Source: Odiellus spinosus (Eukaryota; Arthropoda; Arachnida; Opiliones; Phalangiidae). Taken from it: DNA of 64,000 nt. The notes beneath the pieces are model-generated. The model was not told where the DNA came from and did no database searches. It saw only the letters and a list, made by a program, of their open reading frames with translations. Below, piece after piece: positions 11,787 to 23,188 of the stretch. Within the stretch, counting starts at the first letter, position 1. Each line of letters opens with the position of its first letter. The stretch is from the NCBI GenBank assembly GCA_963920705.1, contig OY987239.1, forward strand, positions 10,693,504 through 10,757,503, written 5' to 3'. Both the position numbers and the translations under genes were made by a program.

Positions 11787-12423
11787 GTACGGAAATTGAC
11801 CCTTTTTTGCTGAGTTACCTATTGACTACCCCCTTAACAAAAGTTAATTTGTTAATACTCGATGGTAAAAATCACCTGGTAGTGCGAACATAGATTGTTG
11901 AGTCGGGGGCTGAGATGAGGAAGGTATGTAGGGGGGTCTCGTTTTAATTAACAAGAAGCCAGATTTACGGTTTACTTATCAATATTCTAGGCTAGCAACT
12001 ATAACGCTTTGTTCTTAATTAAATACGCTCCTATAGAGAAACGGTTTGGAGAATAAGGGTATGGACAAGGTGCCTCGGGATGTTTCTGCTCCTTCTCTAG
12101 AGAAAATAAACTATAAGGCTTTTAACTTTCTTAGAAGTGTATGAAGCGAGTCAAAGAAGACGACGAAAAAATCATGTATAGAAAAAAAAAACGGATGTAA
12201 GGTGGCTAACAGATGGTGTTCATTAGTAGCGGCTTAAAGGAATAGACTCGTCTGAAAGTTAAGAGTTTAATCTAGGACAAGTGGTCGACCAGTACAGTGG
12301 TAACTAACACAAACCCCGTGTGTGTCGCCAGTGAATAGAAATTATCAAAAATCTGTCACTTAATTCCACTCGAACTAGTTCCTACACTCTTGTTATATTT
12401 TGAGTTATAAGGGCAAAATAGAA
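11787..12423. other. Intergenic, no gene recognised
   Basis: No convincing exon, RNA or repeat. It includes a run of 10 A near 12182. Confidence 0.4.
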
Positions 12424-13236
12424 AACTGCGCAAATGGCAACCGCGCAAATGGAAATGCGCAAGTGGGGAACCGCGCAAATGGGAACTGCGCAAGTGGGGA
12501 ACCGCGCAAATGGGAACTGCGCAAGTGGGGAACCGCGCAAATGGCAACTGCGCAAGTGGGGAACCGCGTAAATGGAAATGCGCAAGTGGGGAACCGCGCA
12601 AATGGGAACTGCGCAAGTGGGGAACCGCGCAAATGGCAACTGCGCAAGTGGGGAACCGCGTAAATGGAAATGCGCAAGTGGGGAACCGCGCAAATGGCAA
12701 CTGCGCAAGTGGGGAACCGCGCAAATGGCAACTGCGCAAGTGGGTAACCGCGCAAATGGCAACTGCGCAAGTGGGGAACCGCGCAAATGGCAACTGCGCA
12801 AGTGGGGAACCGCGCAAATGGCAACTGCGCAAGTGGGGAACCGCGCAAATGGCAACTGCGCAAGTGGGGAACCGCGCAAATGGCAACTGCGCAAGTGGGG
12901 AACCGCGCAAATGGCAACTGCGCAAGTGGGGAACCGCGCAAATGACAACTTCGCAAGTGGGTAACCGCGCAAATGGCAACTGTGCAAGTGGAGAACCGCG
13001 CAAATGGCAACTGCGCAAGTGGGGAACCGCGCAAATGGCAACTGCGCAAGTGGGGAACCGCGCAAATGGAAATGCGCGAGTGGGGAACCGCGCAAATGGA
13101 AATGCGCGAGTGGGGAACCGCGCAAATGGCAACTGCGCAAGTGGGGAACCGCGCAAATGGAAATGCGCAAGTGGGGAACCGCGCAAATGGAAATGCGCAA
13201 GTGGGGAACCGCGCAAATGGAAATGAGAAGTGATAG
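12424..13236. repeat. 31-bp GC-rich minisatellite (GCGCAAAT family)
   Basis: About 26 copies of a 31-bp unit made of two related halves, CCGCGCAAATGGCAAC and TGCGCAAGTGGGGAA. The unit contains no stop codon in several frames, so long open frames appear on both strands. They have no start context, no splice sites and frame-shifted identical repeats, and are not genes. Confidence 0.96.
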
Positions 13237-13360
13237 GGTGAAGTAGGTTTCCTTGCCTATATGGGTAGGCGTCACTTTTACGATTTTTCCCGCCTTAATT
13301 TCTTAGTTTTTGGCGGGAAACCTCGATGACTACGCAAAATCCTGAGACTTCCATTTTTAA
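13226..13360 (+). repeat. Fragment of family G element
   Basis: The stretch GGTTTCCTTGCCTATATGGG through CGCAAAATCCTGAGACT matches the left part of the ~1-kb element at 26685-27688 (GGTTTCCTTGTGTATTTGGG ... CGCAAATCCTGAGACT). Confidence 0.7.
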
Positions 13361-14095
13361 GTGAGAATAAACCACTGGCAGCCGGAATAATTACCCTCTC
13401 TTGACTCAAAATATCAAGGAAGAGTCGAAATCACACGAACCAGATAGGGGTGATGACTTTTTAGCTAAATATTTTCTATGACTTCACCTTTAAAGAAGAT
13501 GCGGGGGTGTTTTTGGTCCGCTCAAAAAAAAGGAAGAATTAGTTGCTATATCGACAAGAGTCTTTATATACTTTCTTACACTCTTTGAAAGATCATACGC
13601 GTAGGGATTTATATATACACTTGAAGTATAATTTAGGAGTTAATAAGGTTGTAAGATAATATAGTTTCTAGTGTAGTTAGGAGACAATTGAAGTTCGGTA
13701 TGGATATTTTCCCCGAGTCTCACTCCCACTCACTCTATTGTTCCGCTTTTACACCGAGTTAACAAAAGATCGAGTGACCGCCAGATGACCCGTTTACAAT
13801 TTCGTCTTGACTGCGACGCCATGGTTTTTTTTTCTCTCGCCTTCATTACAATGGATAAACTTTCACGGATTTAAAAATTACCAACGATGGCGTCGAGCCA
13901 AGATCGATTATATTTAAAAAAAAATAACGGATTTTCTTAATTAAGGTAACCTTTTCTTATTTTTTTTTGTCTATAGACAAAAATCAGCCTAAATTTTTAT
14001 TATTATTTGTTGCTGCTTTTTAAAGCAATAATGATCTAAATAGGGTGACAAAAACCACAAAAATTAACTTAAAGGTTCAGCGTCATAAAATATTT
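13361..14095. other. Intergenic, no gene recognised
   Basis: AT-rich with several poly-A and poly-T runs. No feature could be supported. Confidence 0.4.
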
Positions 14096-14560
14096 AATTT
14101 CAAACCTCAATTAAGCCTAATTTTAAACAATGATTAATTAAGCCTAATTTCAATTATGGACTAAGCCTAATTTCAATCATGGATTAAGATTATTTCAATC
14201 ATGGATTAAGCCTAATTTCAATCATGGATTAAGCCTAATTTCAAACGTGGATTAAGCCTAATTTCAAACGTGGATTAAGCCTAATTTCAAACGTCGATTA
14301 AGCCTAATTTCAAACGTCGATTAAGCCTAATTTCAAACGTCGATTAAGCCTAATTTCAAACGTCGATTAAGCCTAATTTCAAATGTCGATTAAGCCTAAT
14401 TTCAAACGTCGATTAAGCCTAATTTCAAACGTCGATTAAGCCTAATTTCAAACGTCGATTAAGCCTAATTTCAAACGTCGATTAAGCCTAATTTCAAGCG
14501 TCAATTAAGCCTAATTTCAAACGTCAATTAAGCCTAATTTCAAACGTCGAATAAGCCTAA
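14096..14560. repeat. 23-bp minisatellite
   Basis: About 19 copies of AAGCCTAATTTCAAACGTCG plus ATT. The complementary strand reads AATTAGGCTTAAT, a core shared with several other arrays in the window. Confidence 0.95.
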
Positions 14561-15151
14561 TCGATTTTGAATTTAATAGAGTTAAATCTCTACCGCGAAC
14601 CTAAACCTTAATTACTAACAGAATAATCATCCTTTTTTAATGATTGTCGCCTGCCTTTTCAAATTAATATAAACGTAATCTTAATACTAAATAATACCCG
14701 TTAAAATCTAATGGCAAAATTAATTTCAAAGCCTTATTGCACCCTATTCGTAATCGCTACTAATATTCTGCCCCAAAGCCACCTGTAAAAGGTAGACAGC
14801 CTTGAAATAATATAACCATTGCAGACATATTTACACCTGACATGTGCATGATTAACTTAACCTAGAATTTTCTGTAAATAATGACATGTGGCTAACAGCT
14901 GTATACATTAGAGATTAGCGTTGTATTAGGAATGAAATACATAATTGTCCTCTACTTCATCTTAATTGAATTCAAAAACATAACGTATAACTTATCATCA
15001 AAGTTGATAATAACAACACAAAAATGTATGTTTAAATTTCTACTTAATTTATTTTTCTCCCATATAATTATAAAACAAGTTGGGATTGTCGAATATATAA
15101 AAATTATTTACACGCATATCCAATATAGCTAATACTGTCCTGGAAAGAATA
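14561..15151. other. 3' flank of the minus-strand secreted gene
   Basis: No additional gene recognised. The sequence is AT-rich and would hold the 3' UTR of the 15152-16808 gene at its right end. Confidence 0.4.
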
Positions 15152-16808
15152 TTAGCTTTGGATTTCTTTATCATTTTGAGTTACATTTGCGCGATTGTCG
15201 TTATTATCCTCCAAGGTAAATGACACGACATCCTCATCAGATTTTGCAAAACTAAGGTTAGTTGAAGGATCAGACGTGATATTGGAGCGAGTTTCTACAA
15301 CTTGGGTCGGATCATATTCGGTTTGTTGGAAGTCGATGTCGTCTTGCACAAGTGACAAGAGTTCCAGAAGCGAAGGGCTTGTTTTTTGTTCGTCTACTGT
15401 TCCGGTTTCAGGACCTTTAAGAATGTGGTAGAAAATTAGAAACACGTATTACAGCTATAAGTTGTAAGACACTTCGTACCAGAAGGTATAGTCAACTTGT
15501 CAACCTTCCCGTCTTCATTCAATAAGAGTTCAACGATTTTGAACAATTCCTCGTCTCCAACTTTGGAAACTGGAAAAAAGTTTAATTCTCATTTAGGGTT
15601 CGAATGATGCGAACCAAGGCTCGAAAATTAACCCACCAACAGGCTTGTTTTTGCCCAAGAACATCTTAATTATTTCGTCGTATTTCTTGTCCTTTGGCTG
15701 TTTGTCAAAATCATCAACCTTCGACAATTGACACTTGTTTGACTTTAAGGTCGTGGTGCAATTCTTCACGACGGCAATCGTGATGTTGATGGCATTGTGA
15801 GTATTGGCCACGTTGTCAATTTGAGTAGAACCAGTTTTGTGCGGCAATGATAGTGATAGATGCTCGTTGGGTTTAACCAAGGCAAAGTTAATTCCAGATG
15901 ACTTGTGTCCGCTTGTTGATAGAGAAGGCCACTTCTGAAATAAGTTAAAGTTAACTGTGTTAACGAAGTATATTTGAACTAGTAGCCTTACTCCAACTGG
16001 TTGAGACTTCCAAGGAGCGTAGGTTTTAACCGGGGCAAAGGTTGGGTTGACCAACGGCATAAACTGGAAAGATTTAACTGGTAACGGCTTCAATGACGGG
16101 AAAACGAATGGCTTGAATGTCGGTACTGGCAAAGATTTCATTGGAGCGAAAGTAGGAAAAGGTTTCAATGTCGGAAGGACCAACGGCTTGAATTCCGGAA
16201 ACGGGATGGATTTAATTGATAATGGCTTCAGAGAAGGGAAGACGAATGGTTTGTATTGCGGCATCGGCTTCAATGGAGCGAAAGTAGGGAATACGTAGGG
16301 AACTGGTTTGAAAACGGGTAATGGTGCCATTGTTGGGTACTTATACACCGGATATTGATAGATGGGATACTGATAGATGTACTTAATCGGCTGAACGTAG
16401 ACAGGGATTGATTTCATTTGCATCTGGAATTAAGGTTTAACAATCATTAAGAACGATTTGAAGTAATGAGATATTTAAAATAAGGTGATAATGTACCGGG
16501 CCATATCCGCAAGGCCTTTGTCTAGGATTATGCTTTCCATAATTGTCGTAACACGGGAAGATCTCGTCGTAATGCTTTCCTTGTCGATTTTCTTCGTCAT
16601 TACGGTTGAATACAGTATTTATACGAATTACTTCATCAGTACCGTTCTGAAATACTTGTACTGCATCCGTCTCGTTGCCGCCTAAAAAAAGAACAAGAAT
16701 TGGAACAAATAATTCACTTTTTCCTTATAAATACTTACCTTCTGAACTGGTCACTGTCGCAATGATGACTCCATAGAATACGATGGTTGCTACGTTTAAA
16801 TAATTCAT
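15152..16808 (-). CDS. Secreted Pro/Lys/Phe-repeat protein, paralogue 2 (6 exons, 445 aa)
   Basis: Exons on the minus strand: 16739-16808, 16497-16681, 15992-16423, 15637-15934, 15480-15569 and 15152-15414. All have GT/AG borders and matching phases. The product begins MNYLNVATIVFYGVIIATV, a signal peptide. Exon 2 carries NGT and NET glycosylation sites and the pair CYDNYGK / RPCGYGP. Exon 3 encodes Tyr-Pro words, then three tandem repeats of about 22-25 residues built on P-x-F-K-P-(F/L)-V-(F/L)-P-x-L-K-P. Exon 4 has a two-Cys block (VVKNCTTTLKSNKCQL). The C-terminal exon is acidic and ends NDKEIQS. The family is not recognised. A secreted structural role (egg coat, cuticle, seminal or salivary) is only a guess from the signal peptide, repeats and TATA promoter. 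Its mirror image is the gene at 17115-18669. This copy keeps an extra exon boundary and segment that the partner has lost. Confidence 0.85.
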
Positions 16809-17114
16809 GATTTTGCTTCTGGTATCGCTCAAACTGTTCAAACTGGAAATGATGATGAATTTGGACGAATGCTGTGGTTTATATACCATTTTGAACTAAT
16901 ATGTTTTTAAATAATAGACCAAAAAATAATTATGGTTCTGATAAAGTAATATTTTTTATATTATCCAAAAAAATCGCTTTATCATAATCATATTTTTTTT
17001 AGCCTATTATTAAAAAAAAAACTTGTTAAAATTGGTATATATAAACCATAGCAGACGTCTAAAGTTATCATCATTTTGACTTGTAGCGTTTTCATCTACT
17101 AAGAGACTGATATC
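16809..17114. promoter_or_regulatory. Bidirectional mirrored promoter region of the secreted gene pair
   Basis: Only 306 bp separate the two start codons. TATATAAA boxes lie at 16878-16885 (minus) and 17036-17045 (plus), each about 70-80 bp upstream of its ATG. The sequence between them is itself roughly inverted: AATAATAGACC...TGATAAAG from the left resembles the complement of the right side, AATAATAGGCT...TGATAAAG. The promoter was thus duplicated along with the gene. Strong canonical TATA boxes suggest regulated, tissue-specific expression (inference). Confidence 0.8.
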
Positions 17115-18669
17115 ATGAATTATATTAACGTAGTACTGGCAGTGTTTTGTGGAGTCATTATAGCCTTAGTGACAAGTGCAGAAGGTAAGTACTGAAGGAA
17201 TCTTGTGATAAGTAATTTGTTTCAATTCAGAATGTTCTTATTCAGGCGGAAACGAGACGGATGTGGTACAAGTACTTCAAAACGGAACTGACGAAGGATT
17301 TCGTAGACTTGATGTCTTCAATCGAAATGAAGGAAACTCGGGAGGAAACCGACGTGTGAAACATTTCGACGAGATCAAACCGTGTTACGACAATTACGGA
17401 AAGCATATTCCTAGACAAAGACCATGTGGATATGGTCCGGTACATAATCACCTGGAATTACCATTTTTTTTATTTCTTTAAATCGTTCGTAATTGGTTTT
17501 AAAACCTTAATTCCAGATACAAATGAAATCAATCCCTGTCTACCAACCGATGAAGTACATCTATCAGTATCCCATCTATCATTATCCGACGTACAAGTAC
17601 CCAACAATGGCACCATTACCCATCTTCAAGCCGGTTCCCTACAAATTCCCAACTTTGGCTCCATTTAAATCTTTACCCATGCCGCAATTCAAACCATTCG
17701 TATTTCCATCTCTGAAGCCGTTGTCCATTAAATCCATCCCGTTTCCGGAATTCAAGCCGTTGGTCCTTCCGGCATTGAAACCTTTCCCTACTTTCGCTCC
17801 AATCAAATCTTTGCCTGTACCGACATTCAAGCCATTCGTTTTCCCGTCATTGAAGCCGTTACCAGTTAAATCTTTCCAGTTTATGCCGTTGGTCAACCCA
17901 ACCTTTGCCCCGGTTAAAACCTACGCTCCTTGGAAGTCTCAACCAGTTGCAGTAAGGCTATTGGTTCAAATATATTCGTTAACATACTGAACTGTAACTA
18001 ATTTCAGAAGTGGCCTTCTCTATCAACAAGCGGACACAAGTCATCTGGTATTAACTTTGGCTTGGTTAAACCCAACGAGTATCTATCACTATCATTGCCG
18101 CAAAGAACTGGTTCTACTCAAATTGACAACGTGGCCAATACTCACAATGCCATCAACATCACTATTGCCGTCGTGAAGAATTGCACCACGACCTTAAAGG
18201 AAAACAAGTGTAATTTGTCAAAGGTTGATGACTTTAGCAAACAGCCGAAGGACAAGAAATTCGACGAAATAATTAAGATGTTCTTGGGCAAAAACAAGCC
18301 TGTTGGTGGGTTAATTTTAGAACCTTAGTTCACATAATTAGAACTCTTAAATAGAACTTATTTCCAGTTTCCAAAGTTGGCGACAAGGAATTGTTCAACA
18401 TCGTCGAACTCTTATTGAAAGAAAAAGACGACATTGATTTCAAACAAATCGAATATGATCCGACCCAAGTCGAAGAAACTCGCTCCAATTTCAGTTCATA
18501 TCCTTCAACCAACCTAAGATTGGCCGAATCCGACGATGTCGTGTCACTTATAACCTTGGAGGATAATAACGACAACCGCACTGATTCAGAACATGACTCC
18601 AGGACACTGTATCTAACTCAAAATGATCCAAGAACTCCTAAGCTAATATTTTTTCCAGAACAGAATTAG
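17115..18669 (+). CDS. Secreted Pro/Lys/Phe-repeat protein, paralogue 1 (5 exons, 432 aa)
   Basis: Exons 17115-17184, 17246-17439, 17517-17951, 18008-18305 and 18368-18669, with GT/AG borders and continuous phases. ATG at 17115 opens the signal peptide MNYINVVLAVFCGVIIALV. Exon 2 has NET and NGT sites and CYDNYGK / RPCGYGP. Exon 3 has YPIYHYPTYKYP followed by three KPFVFPSLKP-type repeats. Exon 4 has VVKNCTTTLKENKCNL. The tail is acidic (LEDNNDNRTDSEHD). The donor after PVV (GTGGGT at 18306) is the only choice that keeps the downstream frame; retaining that intron would end the protein at VGGLILEP. Compared with its mirror paralogue, exon 5 runs straight from LLLKEKD to DIDFKQ. It lacks the paralogue's intron and about 35 codons around it. 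The function is unknown and expression is presumably shared with the partner through the common promoter. Confidence 0.85.
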
Positions 18670-18888
18670 CTCCGTTGGACAAAATTTATTTTTTTATATA
18701 TACGACAATTCCAGCTAAAATTTTATGTATTTACATGGGAGTAAAATATATTAATATTTAAACGAATGATTGTAATTTGGTTGTTATTAACGTTGATTAG
18801 ATATCTGTTTTTGATTCAAATGAATCAAGTCTAGGGAAAACAACATTGCCTACATTTACTACCATGTTCTCGGAACGTTTATTAAAGG

Positions 18889-19226
18889 CAGAAGCCGATG
18901 AAACCCTCCTTTGAAGTCTATTACTCCCGGGTCTTGTCTACCCCTCTCTGTATAGGTTAGTTTCAAAAAGCGCGATTCGTAGGTCTCCTAACGGTAGATA
19001 TTTTCGGAGCGGGAGTTCGTCGAACGAATATCTCTAGCAGCCTCGGAGTTCGTCCAAAAAAACGTCGTCGTTTGTGGAGAGAGAGAATTTCCAATTTTCC
19101 GTAGGCAGGGGGTATGAAGTAGGACCCCTCCGATCTCGTAAAATTGTGAATTTTACCCATACAGAGAGGAGCGCTATATGGAACATTAGAGTAGTAGACT
19201 TCAAAGGAGGGTTTCATCGGCTTCTG
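18889..19226 (-). mobile_element. MITE family A, copy 7
   Basis: Full-length copy just downstream of the plus-strand secreted gene. Both inverted ends are intact; the flanking duplication is unclear. Confidence 0.92.
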
Positions 19227-19955
19227 ATAAGATCTTTCCGAAGTCCTTGTTAACCTCAAGGTGTCAAATTTTCAATTTAGAGTTTTAATACAATTAAAAA
19301 TCTAAAAAAATTTCGAACCTGGACAGTAATCGCTAGTTATTACTTTTACAAACGCCATACTCAGGGAGGGCGACGTCGTATTTATTTTTGTTAAAAATAA
19401 ACGAAAGAATTGTGTTTTTTATGGTATTAAGTCTAAATAAGGTCCGACAATCCGTATATAGACCCTTTGGTCGTTTTATCCAATTGTAACTGTTTTCTGG
19501 CGGGCAGTAAAGTGCTTTTAAACGGGCGGACTCAATAAAGAGAGTGAGAGTGAGTGTAAGGCTACGATTGTGAGAAAAAAAATAGACAAAAGTATAAAGA
19601 AGAGAGTTATGTCTGAAAACTCGCCATATAACGCGCTATAAAGAAAATTACGGTTCTCGTTCTTTGCCGGTATAGTTCTAGCTAGGGCCGACCTATTACC
19701 GCTTTTTCAGCTATAAAGTCAGTTGGGCAATCAATTTTCTTCTCTCGTAGAACCCAAACTCTCGATTCGTTCGAACCCCTTTACCCGTCAAGGGATAGTC
19801 TCAGAGAAAATTAATTTAATTGGTCAAGATCTAAAATGAACTTACGGGAAAGTTAAGTACTTATAGAGATGGTAATGGATTCCAAATTACCAAAAGGAAA
19901 TCATTTTAAATCGGTAGTCAATGGGTAACTCAACAAAAAGGGTCATCTATCGTAC
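19227..19955. other. Intergenic, no gene recognised
   Basis: No exon or RNA gene seen. It contains a short GAGAGTGAGAGTGAGTG purine tract near 19540. Confidence 0.4.
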
Positions 19956-20256
19956 CAGAAGCCGATGAAACCCTCCAATGTTCCATATAGCGCTCCTCTC
20001 TGTATGGGTAAAATTCACGATTTTACGAGATCAGAGGGGTCTTACGGAAAATTGGAAATTCTCTTTCTCCACAAATGACGACGTTTTTTTGACGAACTCC
20101 AAGGCTGCTAGAGATATTCGCTCGACGAACTCCCACTCCGAAAATATCTACCGTTAGGAGGCGTACGAATCGCCCTTTTTGAAACTAACCCATACAGAGA
20201 GGGGTAGACAAGACCCGGGAGTAATAGACTTCAAAGGAGGATTTCATCGGCTTCTG
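19956..20256 (+). mobile_element. MITE family A, copy 8 (internally deleted)
   Basis: A 301-bp copy lacking about 20 bp of the left inverted end and part of the interior. The flanks ATCGTAC/ACCGTAC are a 7-bp duplication with one change. Confidence 0.9.
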
Positions 20257-20384
20257 ACCGTACCTATTATCAAAGGATTTGGCCTACAGCGTGCCCACTC
20301 GCCGCGAGAGAGTTCAGTAGACTGGGAAATAAGTCATTCCCATACCATCATTACCCCGAGAAAATTTTAGACGTCACTATTATA

Positions 20385-20847
20385 AGCGACGTTCGCACTA
20401 GCATTTAATCGATTTGAAACTCAAATCGATATTCAAATCGCCAGGTTGCATTCATACTAGGCCTTGAAATCGATTTAAACCGTTTCAAAACGTTTTGCTG
20501 GAGTCGTGTGAACGGGACATCGTCTTTTATCGAATCGATTTGATTCGATATTTCGAAACTGCTTCGGGAACCAGTTTCATAGCGATTCGATTTCAACAAC
20601 CGACAGATGAAGCTACAATAAATCGATTTATAATGTGACCGTATCTATTATCTTTATAAATCGATTTATTATAGATCTTTATCTATCGGTTGTTGAAACT
20701 TCCGAATCGGTATGAAACTGGTTCCCGAAGCAGTCTCGAGAAATCGAATCAAATCGATTGAGAAATGAAGGTTTCCTGTTCACACGAGTCTAACGAAACG
20801 TTTTGTAACGGCTTAAATCGATTCCAAGGTCTAGTATGAACGCGGCT
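20385..20847. mobile_element. Foldback element family E, copy 1
   Basis: Long imperfect palindrome. The left arm starts AGCGACGTTCGCACTAG and the right arm ends CTAGTATGAACGCGGCT. Both arms contain ATCGATTT words and the block GGGAACCAGTTTC or its complement. It is related to the tandem array at 39354-41275. Confidence 0.8.
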
Positions 20848-20875
20848 ATTGTTCCTTAGAACATTTTGTATGATC

Positions 20876-21165
20876 AAGAAGGATCAGATAAGGAGAGGAA
20901 AAGTGGGGCTGCGTTGAGTTAGAGAGAGAAGAGCCAACCTCCCACTCGGGTGGAAAGGGGGGATAGGAAATTCTCGAGGTAAACTGTTGTCACGTGGTCG
21001 CTAGCTAGCGGGTCTCATAAAGGATTCGTTTTACCCACGTGACAACAATTTACCACGAAGCATCTCTACCCCCGTCTGTCCCCCGTTCTCCCAGAGTGGG
21101 AGTTTAGGCCGACGCAGTAGGAGCCGCGCCGTCCCCACATTTCCTCTCCTTATCTGATCCTTCTT
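20876..21165 (+). mobile_element. MITE family B, copy 2 (Mutator-like)
   Basis: A 290-bp copy with ends AAGAAGGATCAGATAAGGAG. The 9-bp flanks TGTATGATC/GGTATGATG match at 7 of 9 positions. Confidence 0.88.
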
Positions 21166-21683
21166 GGTATGATGTTTCGTGAGATTTAACCTTTTAGACT
21201 TTTACCGTGAAAGGAGTCGTCCCTAGCTGCTCGACTAGATAGATATAAAAGAAGCGATGGAATAACAGGGGGCGTGAGGTAGAAAAAAAAAGGAAGAAAG
21301 ATAGATAGAAAACCAAAACAGATAAAGCCTTTTTATCTTTTAGGACCTCTATAAGACTGAACCGAAACGCTTTTCGAAGTGACCCTTTATAACCCTTTTT
21401 TCGACCATCTCTTAGCTTTCCTTCTTCTTATTGGCCTTTTTTTATGCTACGCTAAGCCTTTTCCGACACCCTTTCTACGACGACTTGTACATAACCCTCT
21501 TGAACTACAATTTGTCGAAAACGACGGATAATTAGGTAGATTCAATTTCTTTTTCTAAGAGAGCCCCATTTCCGGGTTAGTCGAGCGTGTTTTACACCGA
21601 ATGGCCAAAACAATAACAATATAAAAAAATTCTTGTTTTTCGTCTGTTTTGTAAAATCTAATTTCCAATTTAGTGAATTTAGT
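21166..21683. other. Intergenic, no gene recognised
   Basis: Pyrimidine- and purine-rich tracts only. No exon, RNA gene or structured repeat could be supported. Confidence 0.4.
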
Positions 21684-22022
21684 CAGAAGCCGATGAAACC
21701 CTCCTTTGAAGTCTATTACTCCCTGGTCTTGTCTAACCCCTCTCTGTATGGGTTAGTTACAAAAAGCGCGATTCGTACGCCTCCTAACGGTTGATATTTT
21801 CGGAGCGGGAGTTCGTCCACCGAATATCTCTAGCAGCCTCGGAGTTCGTCAAAAAAACGTCGTCGTTTGTGAAGAGAGAGAATTTCCAATTTTCCGTAGA
21901 CAGGGGGGTATGAAGTAGGACCCCTCCGATCTCGTAAAATTGTGAATTTTATCCATACAGAGAGGAGCGCTATATCGAACATTAGAGTAGTAGACTTCAA
22001 AGGAGGGTTTCATCGGCTTCTG
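21684..22022 (-). mobile_element. MITE family A, copy 9
   Basis: Full-length 339-bp copy with both ends canonical. The flanks are not clearly duplicated. Confidence 0.92.
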
Positions 22023-22471
22023 GTTTTATGAAAAGAATTAGATCAAGGAAAATATACGAAATAACTCCCAAAGCGCGAGTCTGAAAAAGGTTATAGCATT
22101 TTTGTTTTATGAGTCAGAATTTTGACGTCCGCGAGATATAGATGGCGTTGGAGGTAGGCGGAATAATTTTATTTCTCGAGTTTAACGATAGGGGGCGCAG
22201 AGCCAACGTCAAGGGGTGAAATTGAATATCAATAACGGAATACGTTTCAAAATTTTTATTTACACAAAGATTATTTAAATACAAAACAAGTGGTTTGAAA
22301 TAAATCAATTTAAATATTAAAATTAATGACTAAAACTAGTTTAGAAGTCTAAAAATTACCTTTTTGCTCACTAACGCGTGAGTTTGTTTTAGATTCAAAT
22401 AACATAACACGAGCATCACGCAGCTTGTTACTGAATTCTTTAGTCAACGACGATGCTTTTAGGTTTCATAC

Positions 22472-22925
22472 AGGGACTGGTCATTGTCCGATAAATTTTC
22501 CAAAATGTCCGATAACTTTTAATTTTTAAGAGGGGGTCACTGGACAAATGTCCGATAAAAAAAAAGATATTTTTTAATACAGGAAATGTAGCATTGTCCG
22601 GTAATTTTGTTAAATATCCGATAACGTTTGAATTTTTAAGGGGGGTTACTGGACATTTGTCCAATAAGAAAATTTTATTTCCGTCCCTGGTTTCATATGT
22701 TTAACATTAAGAGCATGAACAGAAATAAAATTTTCTTATTGGACAAATGTCCAGTAACCCCTTTAAAAATTCAAACGTACGGACATTTAACAAAATTACC
22801 GGACAATGCTACATTTCCTGTATTAAAACGTATTTTTTTTCTATCGGACATTTGTCCAATGACCCCCTCTTAAAAATAAAAAGTTATCGGACAATGACCA
22901 GTGACTTGTGCTTATTTCCGTCCCT
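22472..22925. mobile_element. Foldback element family F, copy 1
   Basis: Two ~215-bp arms in inverted orientation, meeting near 22700. Each arm has repeated TTATCGGACA / GGACAAATGTCC words and ends in TTATTTCCGTCCCT. It lies downstream of the 3' end of the STARD3-like gene. Related single arms occur at 30650-30710, 47912-48020 and 48126-48360. Confidence 0.85.
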
Positions 22926-23188
22926 AATTAATAGAATAGGAAGCTAGAAACGCCCCCTGGAGGTTTTTTTTTAGACTTCTGATAAAACTAACGTAACAAA
23001 AATTAATTTAATCATTGAAAGTTCGGCAACAAAAATTAACAATCGTAAAATTTGTTTTTGGGTAATTAATTTCACTGACTAATAAGTTATCAGACTTAGA
23101 TTCAAACAATCGCAAATTGTTTCGTACAATGTCATTATTATAAAAGTTTACGTAGTTACAAAGTATCAAATATATATTACACTTTTAA

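Noticed and set aside
12356-13275. Long open frames (up to 297 codons) on both strands of the 31-bp array
   Set aside because: The 31-bp unit has no stop codon in several frames, so all frames are open together. There is no start context and no splice sites, and periodicity explains them.
22390-22470. Minus-strand exon-like stretch SNKLRDARVMLFESK considered as the last Stard3 exon
   Set aside because: The true C-terminal START exon (GWIPQYLIDQS...) was found at 23189-23293 with correct phase and a stop codon.
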